DNA of 36,433 bases from the NCBI GenBank assembly GCA_029210915.1, contig JARGGJ010000015.1, positions 1 through 36,433 on the forward strand, in the 5' to 3' direction. Below the pieces are notes generated by a model. The model ran no database searches. It was not told the origin of the DNA and saw only the letters and a list, made by a program, of their open reading frames with translations. Made by a program: the position numbers and the translations under genes. The DNA comes from Patescibacteria group bacterium. GTDB lineage: Bacteria > Patescibacteriota > Patescibacteriia > 2-12-FULL-60-25. Positions 14,271 through 21,731 of the stretch are shown piece by piece; the stretch's first letter is position 1, and each line of letters begins with the position of its first letter.

Positions 14271-15596
14271 CTATACGATCATTGGTAACTCTTCGACTTC
14301 CATTTTTTCACCGGTGACAATTCCTCCGATTCTGTAAGATCCATGCTGAGGAGCCTCCATGTATCCGTTCCAGGCCGCGCGGGCCAAACCGCCTGAATTA
14401 ATCCAGTCGAACAACCATTCGTTGGTGTACCTTGGGTCGGCTTGCTCTATGCCGGCGCCGATGTAGGAGAGCCAGGTTTTGTTAAAATCTTCTTGAGACC
14501 CTATGGTTGGCGCCATGAGTATCGGTAAACCGAGCGCGCAGTAAAAAGACATTTCACTTGGTTTTGTCCAAATAATATCAGTTTTGCGTAATATTTGGTT
14601 GAATTTTTTAAAATAATTTGCACGGTCGGGTATATAGTCTATAAATAGTTTTTTACCTATAAGATTTTTCATTCCAAGTTTTGAAACGGCTGAGGTGAAA
14701 TCTTTTGCGACTTGTTTTTTTGTACCGGCCATTAATCTGAGAGTAAAACTATCGCGTTTGAGCCGGCTTTTTATACTGCTCAAAATATCAACCGCCAACT
14801 GGCGTTGCGCCCCGGCTCCACCCACGGCAAACATAACCGTTAAGGGATGATCTTTTTTGGCTTCGCATGACCCAACTCCGACTTCACTTTCGATAGTTCT
14901 AAAATATTTTTTAACAAAAATACCTTGCGGATCCAAATTACAAATGCGATGCATCATGTCTTTTTTGCAGATGCTGTTATCTAACCCGCCAATAACTTCG
15001 CGTGGAAGCGGGAAACCGGTGTGGTAAATATTTTCTTCTTTAACACCATAGAGTTTAAGCCTTTCCACCACGCGCCCATTTGGTGCAAAATATTTGATAC
15101 GGCTTTTTTTAGGATCTTTTGGTACCCAAACCCGTGCCATATCCGCATCACAAATTTGGCAGTAGATATCGCCCGGGTAGTCGAAAACCTCGGCGGCAAA
15201 AGCACCTGTAAAGAAGGTACAGATAAGGGGTTTGGGATTTTTTGCGAGTTTTTCGATTAAATGTTTACCCATGCCCAGCTTTTCTATCATGTAATAAGTT
15301 TGGTGAACCTGGTAAGTTGGGTCGGAGAGATCACGGCGGGGATAAAAATCATCGATTTCTTGAATTTTATCCATGATTGCAAAAGCAATATCTCCGATAA
15401 TGGGAAGTGGTTTTAAGCGGGAAACGGCCTCGTAGCCTTTACGGCTCTCGACCCATAGTTTTTTATCACGGGCCGGAATGCCCGGGTAATCATCCATTTT
15501 GATAACACCGCCTTCGGCGAGTTCTTTTAGGGCGTAAGCGGCGCGGTCGTGGCCGTAACCCATGTTTACAGAGAGCACGTAAGCAGGTTTGCTCAT
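14271..15596 (-). CDS. GT-B-like glycosyltransferase (MurG/MGDG synthase-like)
   Basis: A 441-residue protein on the minus strand. The N-terminus YVLSVNMGYGHDRAAYAL resembles the first loop of MurG- and MGDG synthase-type GT-B enzymes (G-x-GH-x-x-A). AVGGAGAQRQLAVDIL (about residue 275) fits the start of the second Rossmann domain, and TDIIWTKPSEMSFYCALGLPILMAP (about 338-362) fits the sugar-nucleotide region with its conserved glutamate. The ordinary donor and acceptor cannot be read from the sequence; glycolipid synthesis is a reasonable guess. The N-terminal part is longer than in MurG. Upstream is a long AT-rich repeat tract (15600-15630) and an extended -10 (TGC TAAAAT, minus strand, near 15675). 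Confidence 0.6.
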   Translation of the reverse strand: MSKPAYVLSVNMGYGHDRAAYALKELAEGGVIKMDDYPGIPARDKKLWVESRKGYEAVSRLKPLPIIGDIAFAIMDKIQEIDDFYPRRDLSDPTYQVHQTYYMIEKLGMGKHLIEKLAKNPKPLICTFFTGAFAAEVFDYPGDIYCQICDADMARVWVPKDPKKSRIKYFAPNGRVVERLKLYGVKEENIYHTGFPLPREVIGGLDNSICKKDMMHRICNLDPQGIFVKKYFRTIESEVGVGSCEAKKDHPLTVMFAVGGAGAQRQLAVDILSSIKSRLKRDSFTLRLMAGTKKQVAKDFTSAVSKLGMKNLIGKKLFIDYIPDRANYFKKFNQILRKTDIIWTKPSEMSFYCALGLPILMAPTIGSQEDFNKTWLSYIGAGIEQADPRYTNEWLFDWINSGGLARAAWNGYMEAPQHGSYRIGGIVTGEKMEVEELPMIV

Positions 15597-15723
15597 AATT
15601 AAATAATAAATAACAAATAATAAATAACAAAGTTGGTGCTGAGCGGAGCTCGAATTAATTGAGTATATTTTAGCATAAAAGTGATGATGATGGGTAATTT
15701 ATTGGTTAGTCGGTTATTGGACG

Positions 15724-15732
15724 TGTTATACT
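15724..15732 (+). promoter_or_regulatory. Extended -10 of the PD-(D/E)XK-like gene
   Basis: TGT followed by TATACT (15727-15732), nine bases before ATG 15742; leaderless transcript predicted. An upstream in-frame TTG at 15733 directly follows the -10 and is unlikely to be used. Confidence 0.55.
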
Positions 15733-15741
15733 TTGTTTAAT

Positions 15742-16794
15742 ATGGAAAATCCTTTTATTGTGGAAAACAAGAATATAGAGCAAAAATTATCAGCAAAAGA
15801 ATATTTGATGAAAGAATTAATGGAAGACATTTCCATATTTAGTGAATTGGCGCAAAAAGCTATAAGAAAGTTAGTTGGAGGAGATAATAATTTGATGGAC
15901 GATGAAGCGACGGCTTTAAAGAACGAAAGAGATGAATGGTGGATGGAGAAATATGGGTTTCCTTATAAACAAAAGCAAGCCAGGAATGAGGTTTTGATGC
16001 GGAAATATGCACCACCAGAAGAAAAAGCTAAGGCTATAGAATTACAAAGGTCTTTATTAGAGGCATTGAAAAATGATGATCAAGAAAAAGTAAAAGAGTT
16101 GCAAGATGTTTATTTTCGTGAATATCCCGATCAACTTGAGGGTGTGACGATTTTATTTGAGATGCTGCCTTTTTTAAGATTGTCCGCAAAGGTAAGTAAG
16201 GAGAGTAAGGATTATTCAACCGAAAAAGAAAATTTTGAATATTTAACTCAATACCAATTCTTGCTAACTGATTTTATTTTATTTAATAGCAAAGATAAAG
16301 AGTTCATGAAGAATTTTTGGGATATTTGGGCAACGATAGCCAAGAATGATGGCGTGTTAAGGGAGTTTAATATTTTGAGGAGAGGAATTCTTAGCCAGGT
16401 ATCTGTTTTTAAAATTTTTGAAGCTTTGGGTTTTACGCCAAAATTATCACATCCAAAAGAGGATGCATTTGAAGCAATTGATATGTGGTCGGGTTCGGGA
16501 GAGGCTGTACAAATTAAAGGTACACCAAATGATGATGCGGCGGTTTTGATTGAAACGGATGAGATTAGCTTCCCGGGTGTTGATATTAATGATGGTGGTG
16601 AACTTAAACATTTAAATAGTTACATGCAAAATCAAGCTCAAAAGTTTAGAGCAAAATTATCGAGATATAATAAATTTACAAAGCAAGACGTGAAAGGTTA
16701 TTTTGTGGTTATACCTTACTCCAAATTTGATCATGTAACCGGGGAGCCGGATCGGGAATTCGTAAATAGGGTTAGGGAGGAACTTACTATTTAG
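15742..16794 (+). CDS. Unassigned protein with possible PD-(D/E)XK nuclease-like C-terminal domain
   Basis: A 350-residue protein. Residues 1-215 are mostly helical and charged, with no motif I know. From about 215 a compact region begins: VFKIFEALGFTPKLSHPKEDAFEAIDMW (223-249) and GEAVQIKG (253-260). The order helix, E/D, D247, Q257-x-K259 resembles the core of PD-(D/E)XK nucleases such as Hjc and many restriction enzymes, with Q replacing E. This is inference from a short pattern. The last part, KGYFVVIPYSKFDHVTGEPDREFVNRV, could be the end of the fold. No neighbouring methylase or repair gene gives context. A terminator follows. Confidence 0.5.
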   Translation: MENPFIVENKNIEQKLSAKEYLMKELMEDISIFSELAQKAIRKLVGGDNNLMDDEATALKNERDEWWMEKYGFPYKQKQARNEVLMRKYAPPEEKAKAIELQRSLLEALKNDDQEKVKELQDVYFREYPDQLEGVTILFEMLPFLRLSAKVSKESKDYSTEKENFEYLTQYQFLLTDFILFNSKDKEFMKNFWDIWATIAKNDGVLREFNILRRGILSQVSVFKIFEALGFTPKLSHPKEDAFEAIDMWSGSGEAVQIKGTPNDDAAVLIETDEISFPGVDINDGGELKHLNSYMQNQAQKFRAKLSRYNKFTKQDVKGYFVVIPYSKFDHVTGEPDREFVNRVREELTI

Positions 16795-16831
16795 TCCTTG
16801 TGCTTAGTCTTAGTCCTAGGAACTTAAAATG

Positions 16832-16856
16832 ACGGTTACGGGCTTGTAACTGTTTT
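16832..16856 (+). terminator. Terminator after the PD-(D/E)XK-like gene
   Basis: ACGGTTAC (16832-16839) pairs with GTAACTGT (16846-16853), one G-U pair, followed by T. Confidence 0.75.
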
Positions 16857-16969
16857 ACAAGTGAGTGAACAGCGGACAGTGCGCAGTGAATAGGGTTTTT
16901 TGTGTAAATTTAGATAATAATCATGTAAATTTTTGTAAAAATCAGGGTAAATCCTGGTTCTAATTGGTA

Positions 16970-16998
16970 TTGACATTTTGGCTTAATTGTGCTATATT
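16970..16998 (+). promoter_or_regulatory. Strong promoter of the orphan gene at 17033
   Basis: TTGACA (16970-16975), exactly 17 bp (TTTTGGCTTAATTGTGC), TATATT (16993-16998) with TGC extended -10. This is the best consensus promoter in the window. A 34-base interval leads to the start codon. Confidence 0.85.
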
Positions 16999-17032
16999 TA
17001 CACGTCCCAGCATAGAAAGAAAGGAGATTGGG

Positions 17033-17464
17033 ATGAAGTACATTCTCAGAAGAGAGGGTAATCCTCGAGTAGAAAGAGCTGTAAGGGTGATTCGTCATCG
17101 GGATGGTAAATCTTGGTGGATCAACCCGGTAAGTTTGGTTTTTTATGCCACCGGGGTCAGCCTAAGACGTGATTATTGCATCTTGAGTTTTGCAGCGGGG
17201 TTGCGCGATGCCGGGCATGAGGTGGTGATTGATGATAGCCGGCACGGCCATGTCTGTAAGTATCCTTTTGCGCAGACCGGGCCTGTGGTAACCATCTTTT
17301 GGTTAGTTGGTTACGCTTGGGGCTTGGGCTTGTGGACGTGTTTTACCGATAAGCTAAGAAACTCTGTGCAACACAATCAGATTTTCACAGCAATGGAGGC
17401 AACTGCTGAGTTTACGTTTTTCTGCCGTCCGAAAGATTTTCACATCGTGCTACCCTTAAAGTAG
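17033..17464 (+). CDS. Unassigned protein with Shine-Dalgarno-led start
   Basis: A 143-residue protein that I do not recognise. A strong AAGGAG (17020-17025) precedes ATG 17033 and decides the start; the frame is open upstream only through the promoter. The N-terminal 30 residues are basic (YILRREGNPRVERAVRVIRHR), and a hydrophobic stretch (TGPVVTIFWLVGYAWGLGL) lies at about residues 82-100, possibly one membrane helix. Cysteines at about 46, 71, 104 and 130 show no motif. Its long leader and ribosome binding site set it apart from most genes here and are shared with the genes at 1038 and 20618-21172. Confidence 0.55.
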   Translation: MKYILRREGNPRVERAVRVIRHRDGKSWWINPVSLVFYATGVSLRRDYCILSFAAGLRDAGHEVVIDDSRHGHVCKYPFAQTGPVVTIFWLVGYAWGLGLWTCFTDKLRNSVQHNQIFTAMEATAEFTFFCRPKDFHIVLPLK

Positions 17465-17489
17465 ATTGATAAACTTAAAACTTCGAACC

Positions 17490-17645
17490 TTAACTTGCAT
17501 CGCATCAATAACCAACTTTGTTGGTTGATGCATCTCGCTATGTGCTCTATATATAAATATAGAAAGCATAGACTTGAGAATTTATATGATAAATTCTCCA
17601 GAGATCTTAGTTTCTATCTGGTTTGATGGGGGTTAAGATCTTTTT
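17490..17645 (+). other. Hairpin-rich 3' region ending in a terminator
   Basis: Three hairpins follow the orphan gene: TTGATG-type arms (17503-17509 and 17522-17528) around CCAAC/GTTGG; GAGAATTTA (17577-17585) with TAAATTCTC (17590-17598); and AGATCTTA (17602-17609) with TAAGATCT (17634-17641) followed by T, a terminator. The region could be a structured 3' end or a small RNA. Confidence 0.5.
17602..17645 (+). terminator. Terminator before the CCA-adding enzyme gene
   Basis: An eight-base perfect stem AGATCTTA/TAAGATCT with a 24-base loop and a T-run (17641-17645). The large loop lowers confidence. Confidence 0.6.
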
Positions 17646-17679
17646 AGTAGTAAAATTAATAAAGTGATAAAATAAAAAT

Positions 17680-19383
17680 ATGAACGAAAAACAAATAAAA
17701 CCGGATAATGATATTAAAGCGATGTATAATCGCAGGCGTTTTGATATTGCTGAGTCTAATTTGAGGAAGATGCCCGAGTTATTAGAGGAAAAAGAGGATT
17801 ACAATGTTTACCAGGGCTTGAAACCTAAGGATTACGCGGATTATGTAGAGAAGATTCATTCAATCGAGGCTAGAGAAGCTTTTGAAATGGTTTTGGAAGT
17901 CGCTACAGCAATCAAAGAAGCCGGAGGCAAGGCGTTGATTGTGGGCGGTGCTGTTAGGGATGAGGTGCTGGGAATTACAGCAAAAGATTTTGATATAGAG
18001 GTTTACGGGCTTGATGCTGAAGAAGTAGAAAGGATAGCTCATGAGTTTGGGTCTGTTAAAGACGTGGGTAAAGCTTTTGGAATTTTAAAATTACAACATA
18101 AAGGCGGAGTGGAATTGGATATTTCGATGCCGCGCACAGATTCCAAGATTGGCGAGGGGCACAGAGGTTTTGAGGTAAAAGTCGATCCAAATATGTCTAT
18201 CGCTGACGCGGCAAGACGCAGAGATTTTACTTTTAATGCATTATCCAAAGATCCTTTAACAGGTGAGATCTTTGACCCTTTTCATGGGATGGATGATTTA
18301 CGCGAGCATGTACTTCGGGTGACTGATGAAGAGAGGTTTAGAGATGATCCGCTTAGATTATTACGCGGAGCTCAGTTTGTTGGTAGGTTTGGGTTAAAAG
18401 CAGCGCCGGAGACTATCGAGATTTTTAGGAGCATGGTGCCGGAGATGGCCGAGATATCTAAAGAGCGAGTGCGTGAGGAGTGGGAAAAGTTATTATTAAA
18501 ATCCAAGAGGCCATCTAAAGGATTGAATTTGTTGCGTGAGATTGGAGTTGTAGAGGCTTACTATCCTGAGTTGCAGGCTTTGATTGGTTGCGAGCAAGAG
18601 TTTGAGTGGCATCCCGAAGGAGATGTTTGGACGCATACACTGATGGTTACCGATAGCGCCAGGGAACTCATAAATATTTATAAATTAAAACAAGATAAGG
18701 CGCGGATTGTTATTCTTGCCGCACTTTGCCATGATCTTGGTAAACCAAGTACCACGGAGTTTGTTGATGGCAGAATCAGATCGCGCGGGCATGAACAAGC
18801 CGGGATGGAGCCAGCGGAAAAATTTTTAACTAAAATCGGCGGCAGAAAAGATGATATAGAGAAAGTTGCAAAGATTGTTGGCGAGCACTTGTGGCCCAAG
18901 GTTAGTTATGATCACGGAAGTGTGAGTGATGGCGCTTTTAGAAGATTGGCTAAAAGGTTACACCCGGCGACAATCGAAGAATTAAGTTATGTTAGTGAGG
19001 CGGACAGTTTGGGAACGGGGCCATTTATTGATCCCGAAAATCCAGAGCAGTTTTTGTTGGCGGGGTTGGAGCGAGGCGGTACTAAAGCTGCGGCTTGGGT
19101 TAGAGAAAAAGCGAAAACCATTGGCGTAGATCAAAAAAAGCCGGAGTTGGCTGTTACGGGCAAAGAATTGATTAAGTTGGGTTTTGTGCCAAGCGCTAAG
19201 GAAGGTCAAAGATTTAACGATGTTATCAGGTTGGCGGATGAATGCAGGGATTTGGGAGGTATGAAGAAAGAGGAATTGTTAGCAATCTTAAAAGACAGTG
19301 GAGGCTCGGTTGTTATGGCAACCGAGGCTTTGGATTATTACCTACAAAAATATACCAATCCTTTTGACACGGAAACTACCTAA
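17680..19383 (+). CDS. cca: CCA-adding tRNA nucleotidyltransferase with HD domain
   Basis: A 567-residue protein that builds or repairs the 3' CCA end of tRNAs. The class II nucleotidyltransferase head is clear: LIVGGAVRDEVLG (residues 87-98) and KDFDIEVYG (102-110) with catalytic D103 and D105; RRDFTFNALS (180-189); and DDPLRLLRGAQFVGRFGL (222-239). An HD phosphohydrolase domain follows (WHPEGDVWTHTLMV, then LAALCHDLGKPS with H351-D352), as in the E. coli type of enzyme. About 65 residues precede the head. ATG 17680 lies seven nt after a -10-like TAAAAT (17668-17673). Both tRNAs in the window already encode CCA, so here it may mainly repair ends. The 3' end overlaps the convergent cfa-like gene by eight bases. 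Confidence 0.92.
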   Translation: MNEKQIKPDNDIKAMYNRRRFDIAESNLRKMPELLEEKEDYNVYQGLKPKDYADYVEKIHSIEAREAFEMVLEVATAIKEAGGKALIVGGAVRDEVLGITAKDFDIEVYGLDAEEVERIAHEFGSVKDVGKAFGILKLQHKGGVELDISMPRTDSKIGEGHRGFEVKVDPNMSIADAARRRDFTFNALSKDPLTGEIFDPFHGMDDLREHVLRVTDEERFRDDPLRLLRGAQFVGRFGLKAAPETIEIFRSMVPEMAEISKERVREEWEKLLLKSKRPSKGLNLLREIGVVEAYYPELQALIGCEQEFEWHPEGDVWTHTLMVTDSARELINIYKLKQDKARIVILAALCHDLGKPSTTEFVDGRIRSRGHEQAGMEPAEKFLTKIGGRKDDIEKVAKIVGEHLWPKVSYDHGSVSDGAFRRLAKRLHPATIEELSYVSEADSLGTGPFIDPENPEQFLLAGLERGGTKAAAWVREKAKTIGVDQKKPELAVTGKELIKLGFVPSAKEGQRFNDVIRLADECRDLGGMKKEELLAILKDSGGSVVMATEALDYYLQKYTNPFDTETT

Positions 19384-20494
19384 TGGATTTGTATCCTCCG
19401 GGGATACCGTTTTTGGAAAAAACTATTTGCCAAAGCTGGTTTTTGCGAGCTCGGAAAACACCGGCGCAAGCAAGTAAATAGAATCGCCACATACGATGAA
19501 AACGCTCGTCGTATTGATTTTTAATATCTTCCCAGCTTGATTCAAAATTACGGTACCAAGCCATAAGAGTTTTGTCGTAATCGGCGGAGAAGTTGTGCCA
19601 ATCTTCCATTACCATTAAGCCTTCATGAGCTTTTGCGATCTGAAGCGCGGAAGGGAGCATGGAGTTGGGGAAAATGTATTTACTAATCCACGGATCGGTA
19701 CCAACACCCGATATATTTGTACCGATAGTGTGCAATAAAAGCAGGCCGTCATCGGCAAGGCAACGATGAGCGACTTTAAAAAATGTTCGATAATTTTTAT
19801 AACCAACATGCTCGAACATCCCCACCGAAATAATATGATCAAATTGCTCGTTAACATCGCGGTAATCTTGAAAGCGGATTTCCACAGGAAATCCGTGACA
19901 GAGTTTGCGCCCAAGTTTTACTTGTTGTTTGGAGATGGTGATGCCTACAACTCTTACGCCATATTTCTCCGCCGCGAATTTGGCAAAACTGCCCCAGCCA
20001 CAACCGATATCCAAAATTCTTTGACCGGGTTGCAAGTTGATTTTTTTACAAATTAAATCCAGTTTTGCTTCTTGAGCTTCGTCTAAGCTTGTTGCGTTAG
20101 CCCAATATCCGCAAGAGTAGGCCATGCGCTTGTCGAGCATGCGCGAGAAAAGGTCGTTGCCAACATCGTAATGGATTTTGCCGACTTTACGAGATCGTCT
20201 TTTGGTTTGCGGATTAAACACTAGATTTTTAAGATAACTGGAAATCAGTTGCACATTTGGTTTGAGCTTGCCAGTGATGTTTTGGCGCATTATGCGGGCA
20301 ATGAGTTCGTCTAGTTGATCACAATCCCACCAACCGTCCATATAAGATTCGCCAAATCCAAGAGAGCCCTGGGTTAGGACTCGAGTGAAAAATCTATTAT
20401 CATGTACCTTAATATCCCATGGATTGGGGCCATTAATTTTTATACCACTGCCATCCAGAAGATGGGTGATATCTTCCGCGAGTTTCGTATCCAT
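19376..20494 (-). CDS. cfa: Cyclopropane-fatty-acyl-phospholipid synthase
   Basis: A 372-residue SAM-dependent enzyme that cyclopropanates unsaturated acyl chains in membrane lipids. The typical N-terminal GESYMDGWWDCDQLDELI (residues 48-65) is present, as are HYDVGNDLFSRMLDKRMAYSCGYW (108-131) and the SAM-binding motif ILDIGCGWGSFAKFA (160-174). ISVGMFEHVGYKNYRTFF carries the catalytic region, and the C-terminal domain ends with FYLLACAGVFRARKNQLWQIVFSK, all as in Cfa of other bacteria. The gene is convergent with the cca gene and overlaps its last eight bases. Confidence 0.93.
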   Translation of the reverse strand: MDTKLAEDITHLLDGSGIKINGPNPWDIKVHDNRFFTRVLTQGSLGFGESYMDGWWDCDQLDELIARIMRQNITGKLKPNVQLISSYLKNLVFNPQTKRRSRKVGKIHYDVGNDLFSRMLDKRMAYSCGYWANATSLDEAQEAKLDLICKKINLQPGQRILDIGCGWGSFAKFAAEKYGVRVVGITISKQQVKLGRKLCHGFPVEIRFQDYRDVNEQFDHIISVGMFEHVGYKNYRTFFKVAHRCLADDGLLLLHTIGTNISGVGTDPWISKYIFPNSMLPSALQIAKAHEGLMVMEDWHNFSADYDKTLMAWYRNFESSWEDIKNQYDERFHRMWRFYLLACAGVFRARKNQLWQIVFSKNGIPGGYKSIR

Positions 20495-20586
20495 AGGCTC
20501 ATATTTAGATGCTAACAGATGTTGTTGGAAAGGTCTAATTAGTTGTTTTTTTGTTTTAGATACAGCTAATTTAATATTTCTAGTAT

Positions 20587-20612
20587 CAAAAAACAGCGCA
20601 GAGTTGCGCTGT
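20587..20612 (-). terminator. Terminator of the minus-strand orphan gene
   Basis: On the minus strand ACAGCGCA pairs with TGCGCTGT (20593-20600 and 20605-20612) with a four-base loop, followed by TTTTTG. It separates this gene from cfa. Confidence 0.85.
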
Positions 20613-20617
20613 TGTAA

Positions 20618-21172
20618 TCAGATGGATTTGATGCACAAGTGGCCATCTACCTCCATAATGATAATGGGGAGAGTTGCCGTGTCGCGGAAAACTTCGTATG
20701 AACCGCCGGAACGCTTGATTCTTTCTTTTAACGCGGCAATGAAAGTGTCGCGTATACGTTCTAGCCCGGCTGCATCCAGAGCGATGTAGTTTTTCATTTG
20801 AAGTTGAAAAGCTTCGCTCCAAGTGTTTGGTTGGCTGTCAAGGATTGTTACACCGTTTGAATACTTGCTGTAATCGATTTCCGGGAGTAGCCAAGTATCG
20901 TCCAATTGAATTGGATTGGATGGTGTGTAGTGAGACCTGGCTCGCAATAGAGAATCTACCCAATTCCGAACGTATTCCGAGCTTGCTACTCTTGCCTCGG
21001 ATTCGATGAATGTTTGATTCGACGATGCGACTTTTGTATTGTCTAAAAAATTACGGACTTGCTTCAGAAGAACCTCCGGAGAAATTAAGCTTTGCAGGTC
21101 GGCTAGTTGTTTTTTTGAATGTTCAATGTCTTTCAAAGAACGAGAGCGAACGCGTGTAATATCTGTACTCAT
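20618..21172 (-). CDS. Unassigned protein with Shine-Dalgarno-led start
   Basis: A 184-residue soluble protein that I do not recognise. An AAAGGA (plus-strand 21180-21185) precedes ATG at 21172; 13 further codons upstream in the same frame lie in the leader. The N-terminus is charged and helical (RVRSRSLKDIEHSKKQLADLQSLISPEVLLKQV), the middle contains WLLPEIDYSKY, and the C-terminus ATLPIIIMEVDGHLCIKSI may be a short beta pair. No catalytic motif is visible. It has its own strong promoter and terminator, so it is a single-gene unit, and shares the leader-plus-Shine-Dalgarno arrangement of the genes at 1038 and 17033. Confidence 0.6.
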   Translation of the reverse strand: MSTDITRVRSRSLKDIEHSKKQLADLQSLISPEVLLKQVRNFLDNTKVASSNQTFIESEARVASSEYVRNWVDSLLRARSHYTPSNPIQLDDTWLLPEIDYSKYSNGVTILDSQPNTWSEAFQLQMKNYIALDAAGLERIRDTFIAALKERIKRSGGSYEVFRDTATLPIIIMEVDGHLCIKSI

Positions 21173-21201
21173 CTGATATTCCTTTCTTCTATAATGAAGT
21201 C

Positions 21202-21230
21202 TTTTTAGCACTTTTTAACGATTTTGTCAA
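21202..21230 (-). promoter_or_regulatory. Promoter of the minus-strand orphan gene
   Basis: On the minus strand TTGACA (21225-21230), 17 bp, TAAAAA (21202-21207) with TGC before it. The leader to the start codon is about 29 bases. Confidence 0.75.
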
Positions 21231-21400
21231 TGATGGAGGCTATCTTGCAAGTTTCATAATTAATTGCTAAGATAACGCAGCAATATCAGTTTATTTCGTG
21301 TTTATGGTTTGTATCTTGCATTTAGCGGTGAGCCGGTTATAAGCTGTTGGTTTTGAGCGTTTGTTTCTTGTTTCTTGGGAATGTTTGGAAATTTTACCAG

Positions 21401-21470
21401 AGGGACGTCGTATAATGGTAGTACAGGGGTCTCCATCCCTCCTTTCGCGAAAGGAGGGATCCAAAACCTC
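21401..21470 (+). pseudogene. Truncated tRNA-Trp copy with palindromic insertion at the anticodon
   Basis: Bases 21401-21435 repeat exactly the first 35 bases of the intact tRNA-Trp (21730-21764): the acceptor 5' strand, D arm and half of the anticodon arm through CCA. A 24-bp perfect palindrome (21436-21459) follows, then TCCA again and AAACCTC (21464-21470), the rest of the anticodon stem. Removing the palindrome and one TCCA restores the intact tRNA sequence. After 21470 the similarity fades (AGC, then unrelated), so the T arm and 3' acceptor strand are missing. It cannot be a working tRNA. Confidence 0.85.
21436..21459. mobile_element. 24-bp perfect palindrome with 4-bp target duplication
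   Basis: The first half is TCCCTCCTTTCG and the second half is its exact reverse complement. It is flanked by TCCA on both sides (21432-21435 and 21460-21463), whereas the intact tRNA-Trp has TCCA once at this place. This looks like insertion of a tiny palindromic element with target duplication. Confidence 0.7.
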
Positions 21471-21479
21471 AGCTTATAT

Positions 21480-21731
21480 ATGCATCATGTATACGTTTTA
21501 CAAAGTGATAAAAATAAGAGTTTATATATTGGCATGACATCTGATCTTAACAGACGATTAGGTGAACATAATTCAGGAAAGGTTTATTTTACTAGCAGGC
21601 ATTATCCTTATAAGCTATTGTATTATGAAACTTATCAAACCAGAGTTTTAGCTGAAGAACGTGAGAAACAGCTCAAAAAATTCGGTTCGGCATATTACGC
21701 ACTTATCAAAAGGATAAAAGTTAACATATAG
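21480..21731 (+). CDS. Small GIY-YIG nuclease-domain protein between the tRNA-Trp copies
   Basis: An 83-residue single-domain protein. HVYVL (residues 3-7) takes the GIY position and SLYIGMTSD (14-22) the YIG position, followed by LNRRLGEHNSG with the catalytic-type arginine, YPYKLLYYE and LAEEREKQLKKFG with a likely metal-binding glutamate. The frame is open upstream through the tRNA copy and the palindrome, but the family's usual start is ATG 21480. The stop TAG is at 21729-21731 and overlaps the first two bases of tRNA-Trp. It belongs to the same family as the gene at 9906, and its placement inside a duplicated tRNA suggests it could mediate the integration. No dedicated promoter is obvious; the tRNA copy upstream contains TATAAT (21411-21416). 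Confidence 0.88.
   Translation: MHHVYVLQSDKNKSLYIGMTSDLNRRLGEHNSGKVYFTSRHYPYKLLYYETYQTRVLAEEREKQLKKFGSAYYALIKRIKVNI

Noticed and set aside
13940-14317. 125-residue frame overlapping the small acidic protein
   Set aside because: It is rich in Arg, Leu and His with no domain, and it runs through a terminator and into the convergent gene; the overlapping frame at 13975 is more protein-like.
17033-21172. Toxin-antitoxin or phage genes
   Set aside because: The orphan genes have no paired small gene and no integrase, capsid or toxin motif nearby.
21401-21470. tRNA-Trp with a self-splicing or archaeal-type intron in the anticodon loop
   Set aside because: The copy lacks its T arm and 3' acceptor strand, the insert is only a 24-bp palindrome without group I features, and a complete tRNA-Trp lies 329 bases downstream.
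21375-21479. 35-residue N-terminal extension of the GIY-YIG protein at 21480
   Set aside because: It translates the tRNA remnant and the palindrome; the domain itself begins at the ATG at 21480.
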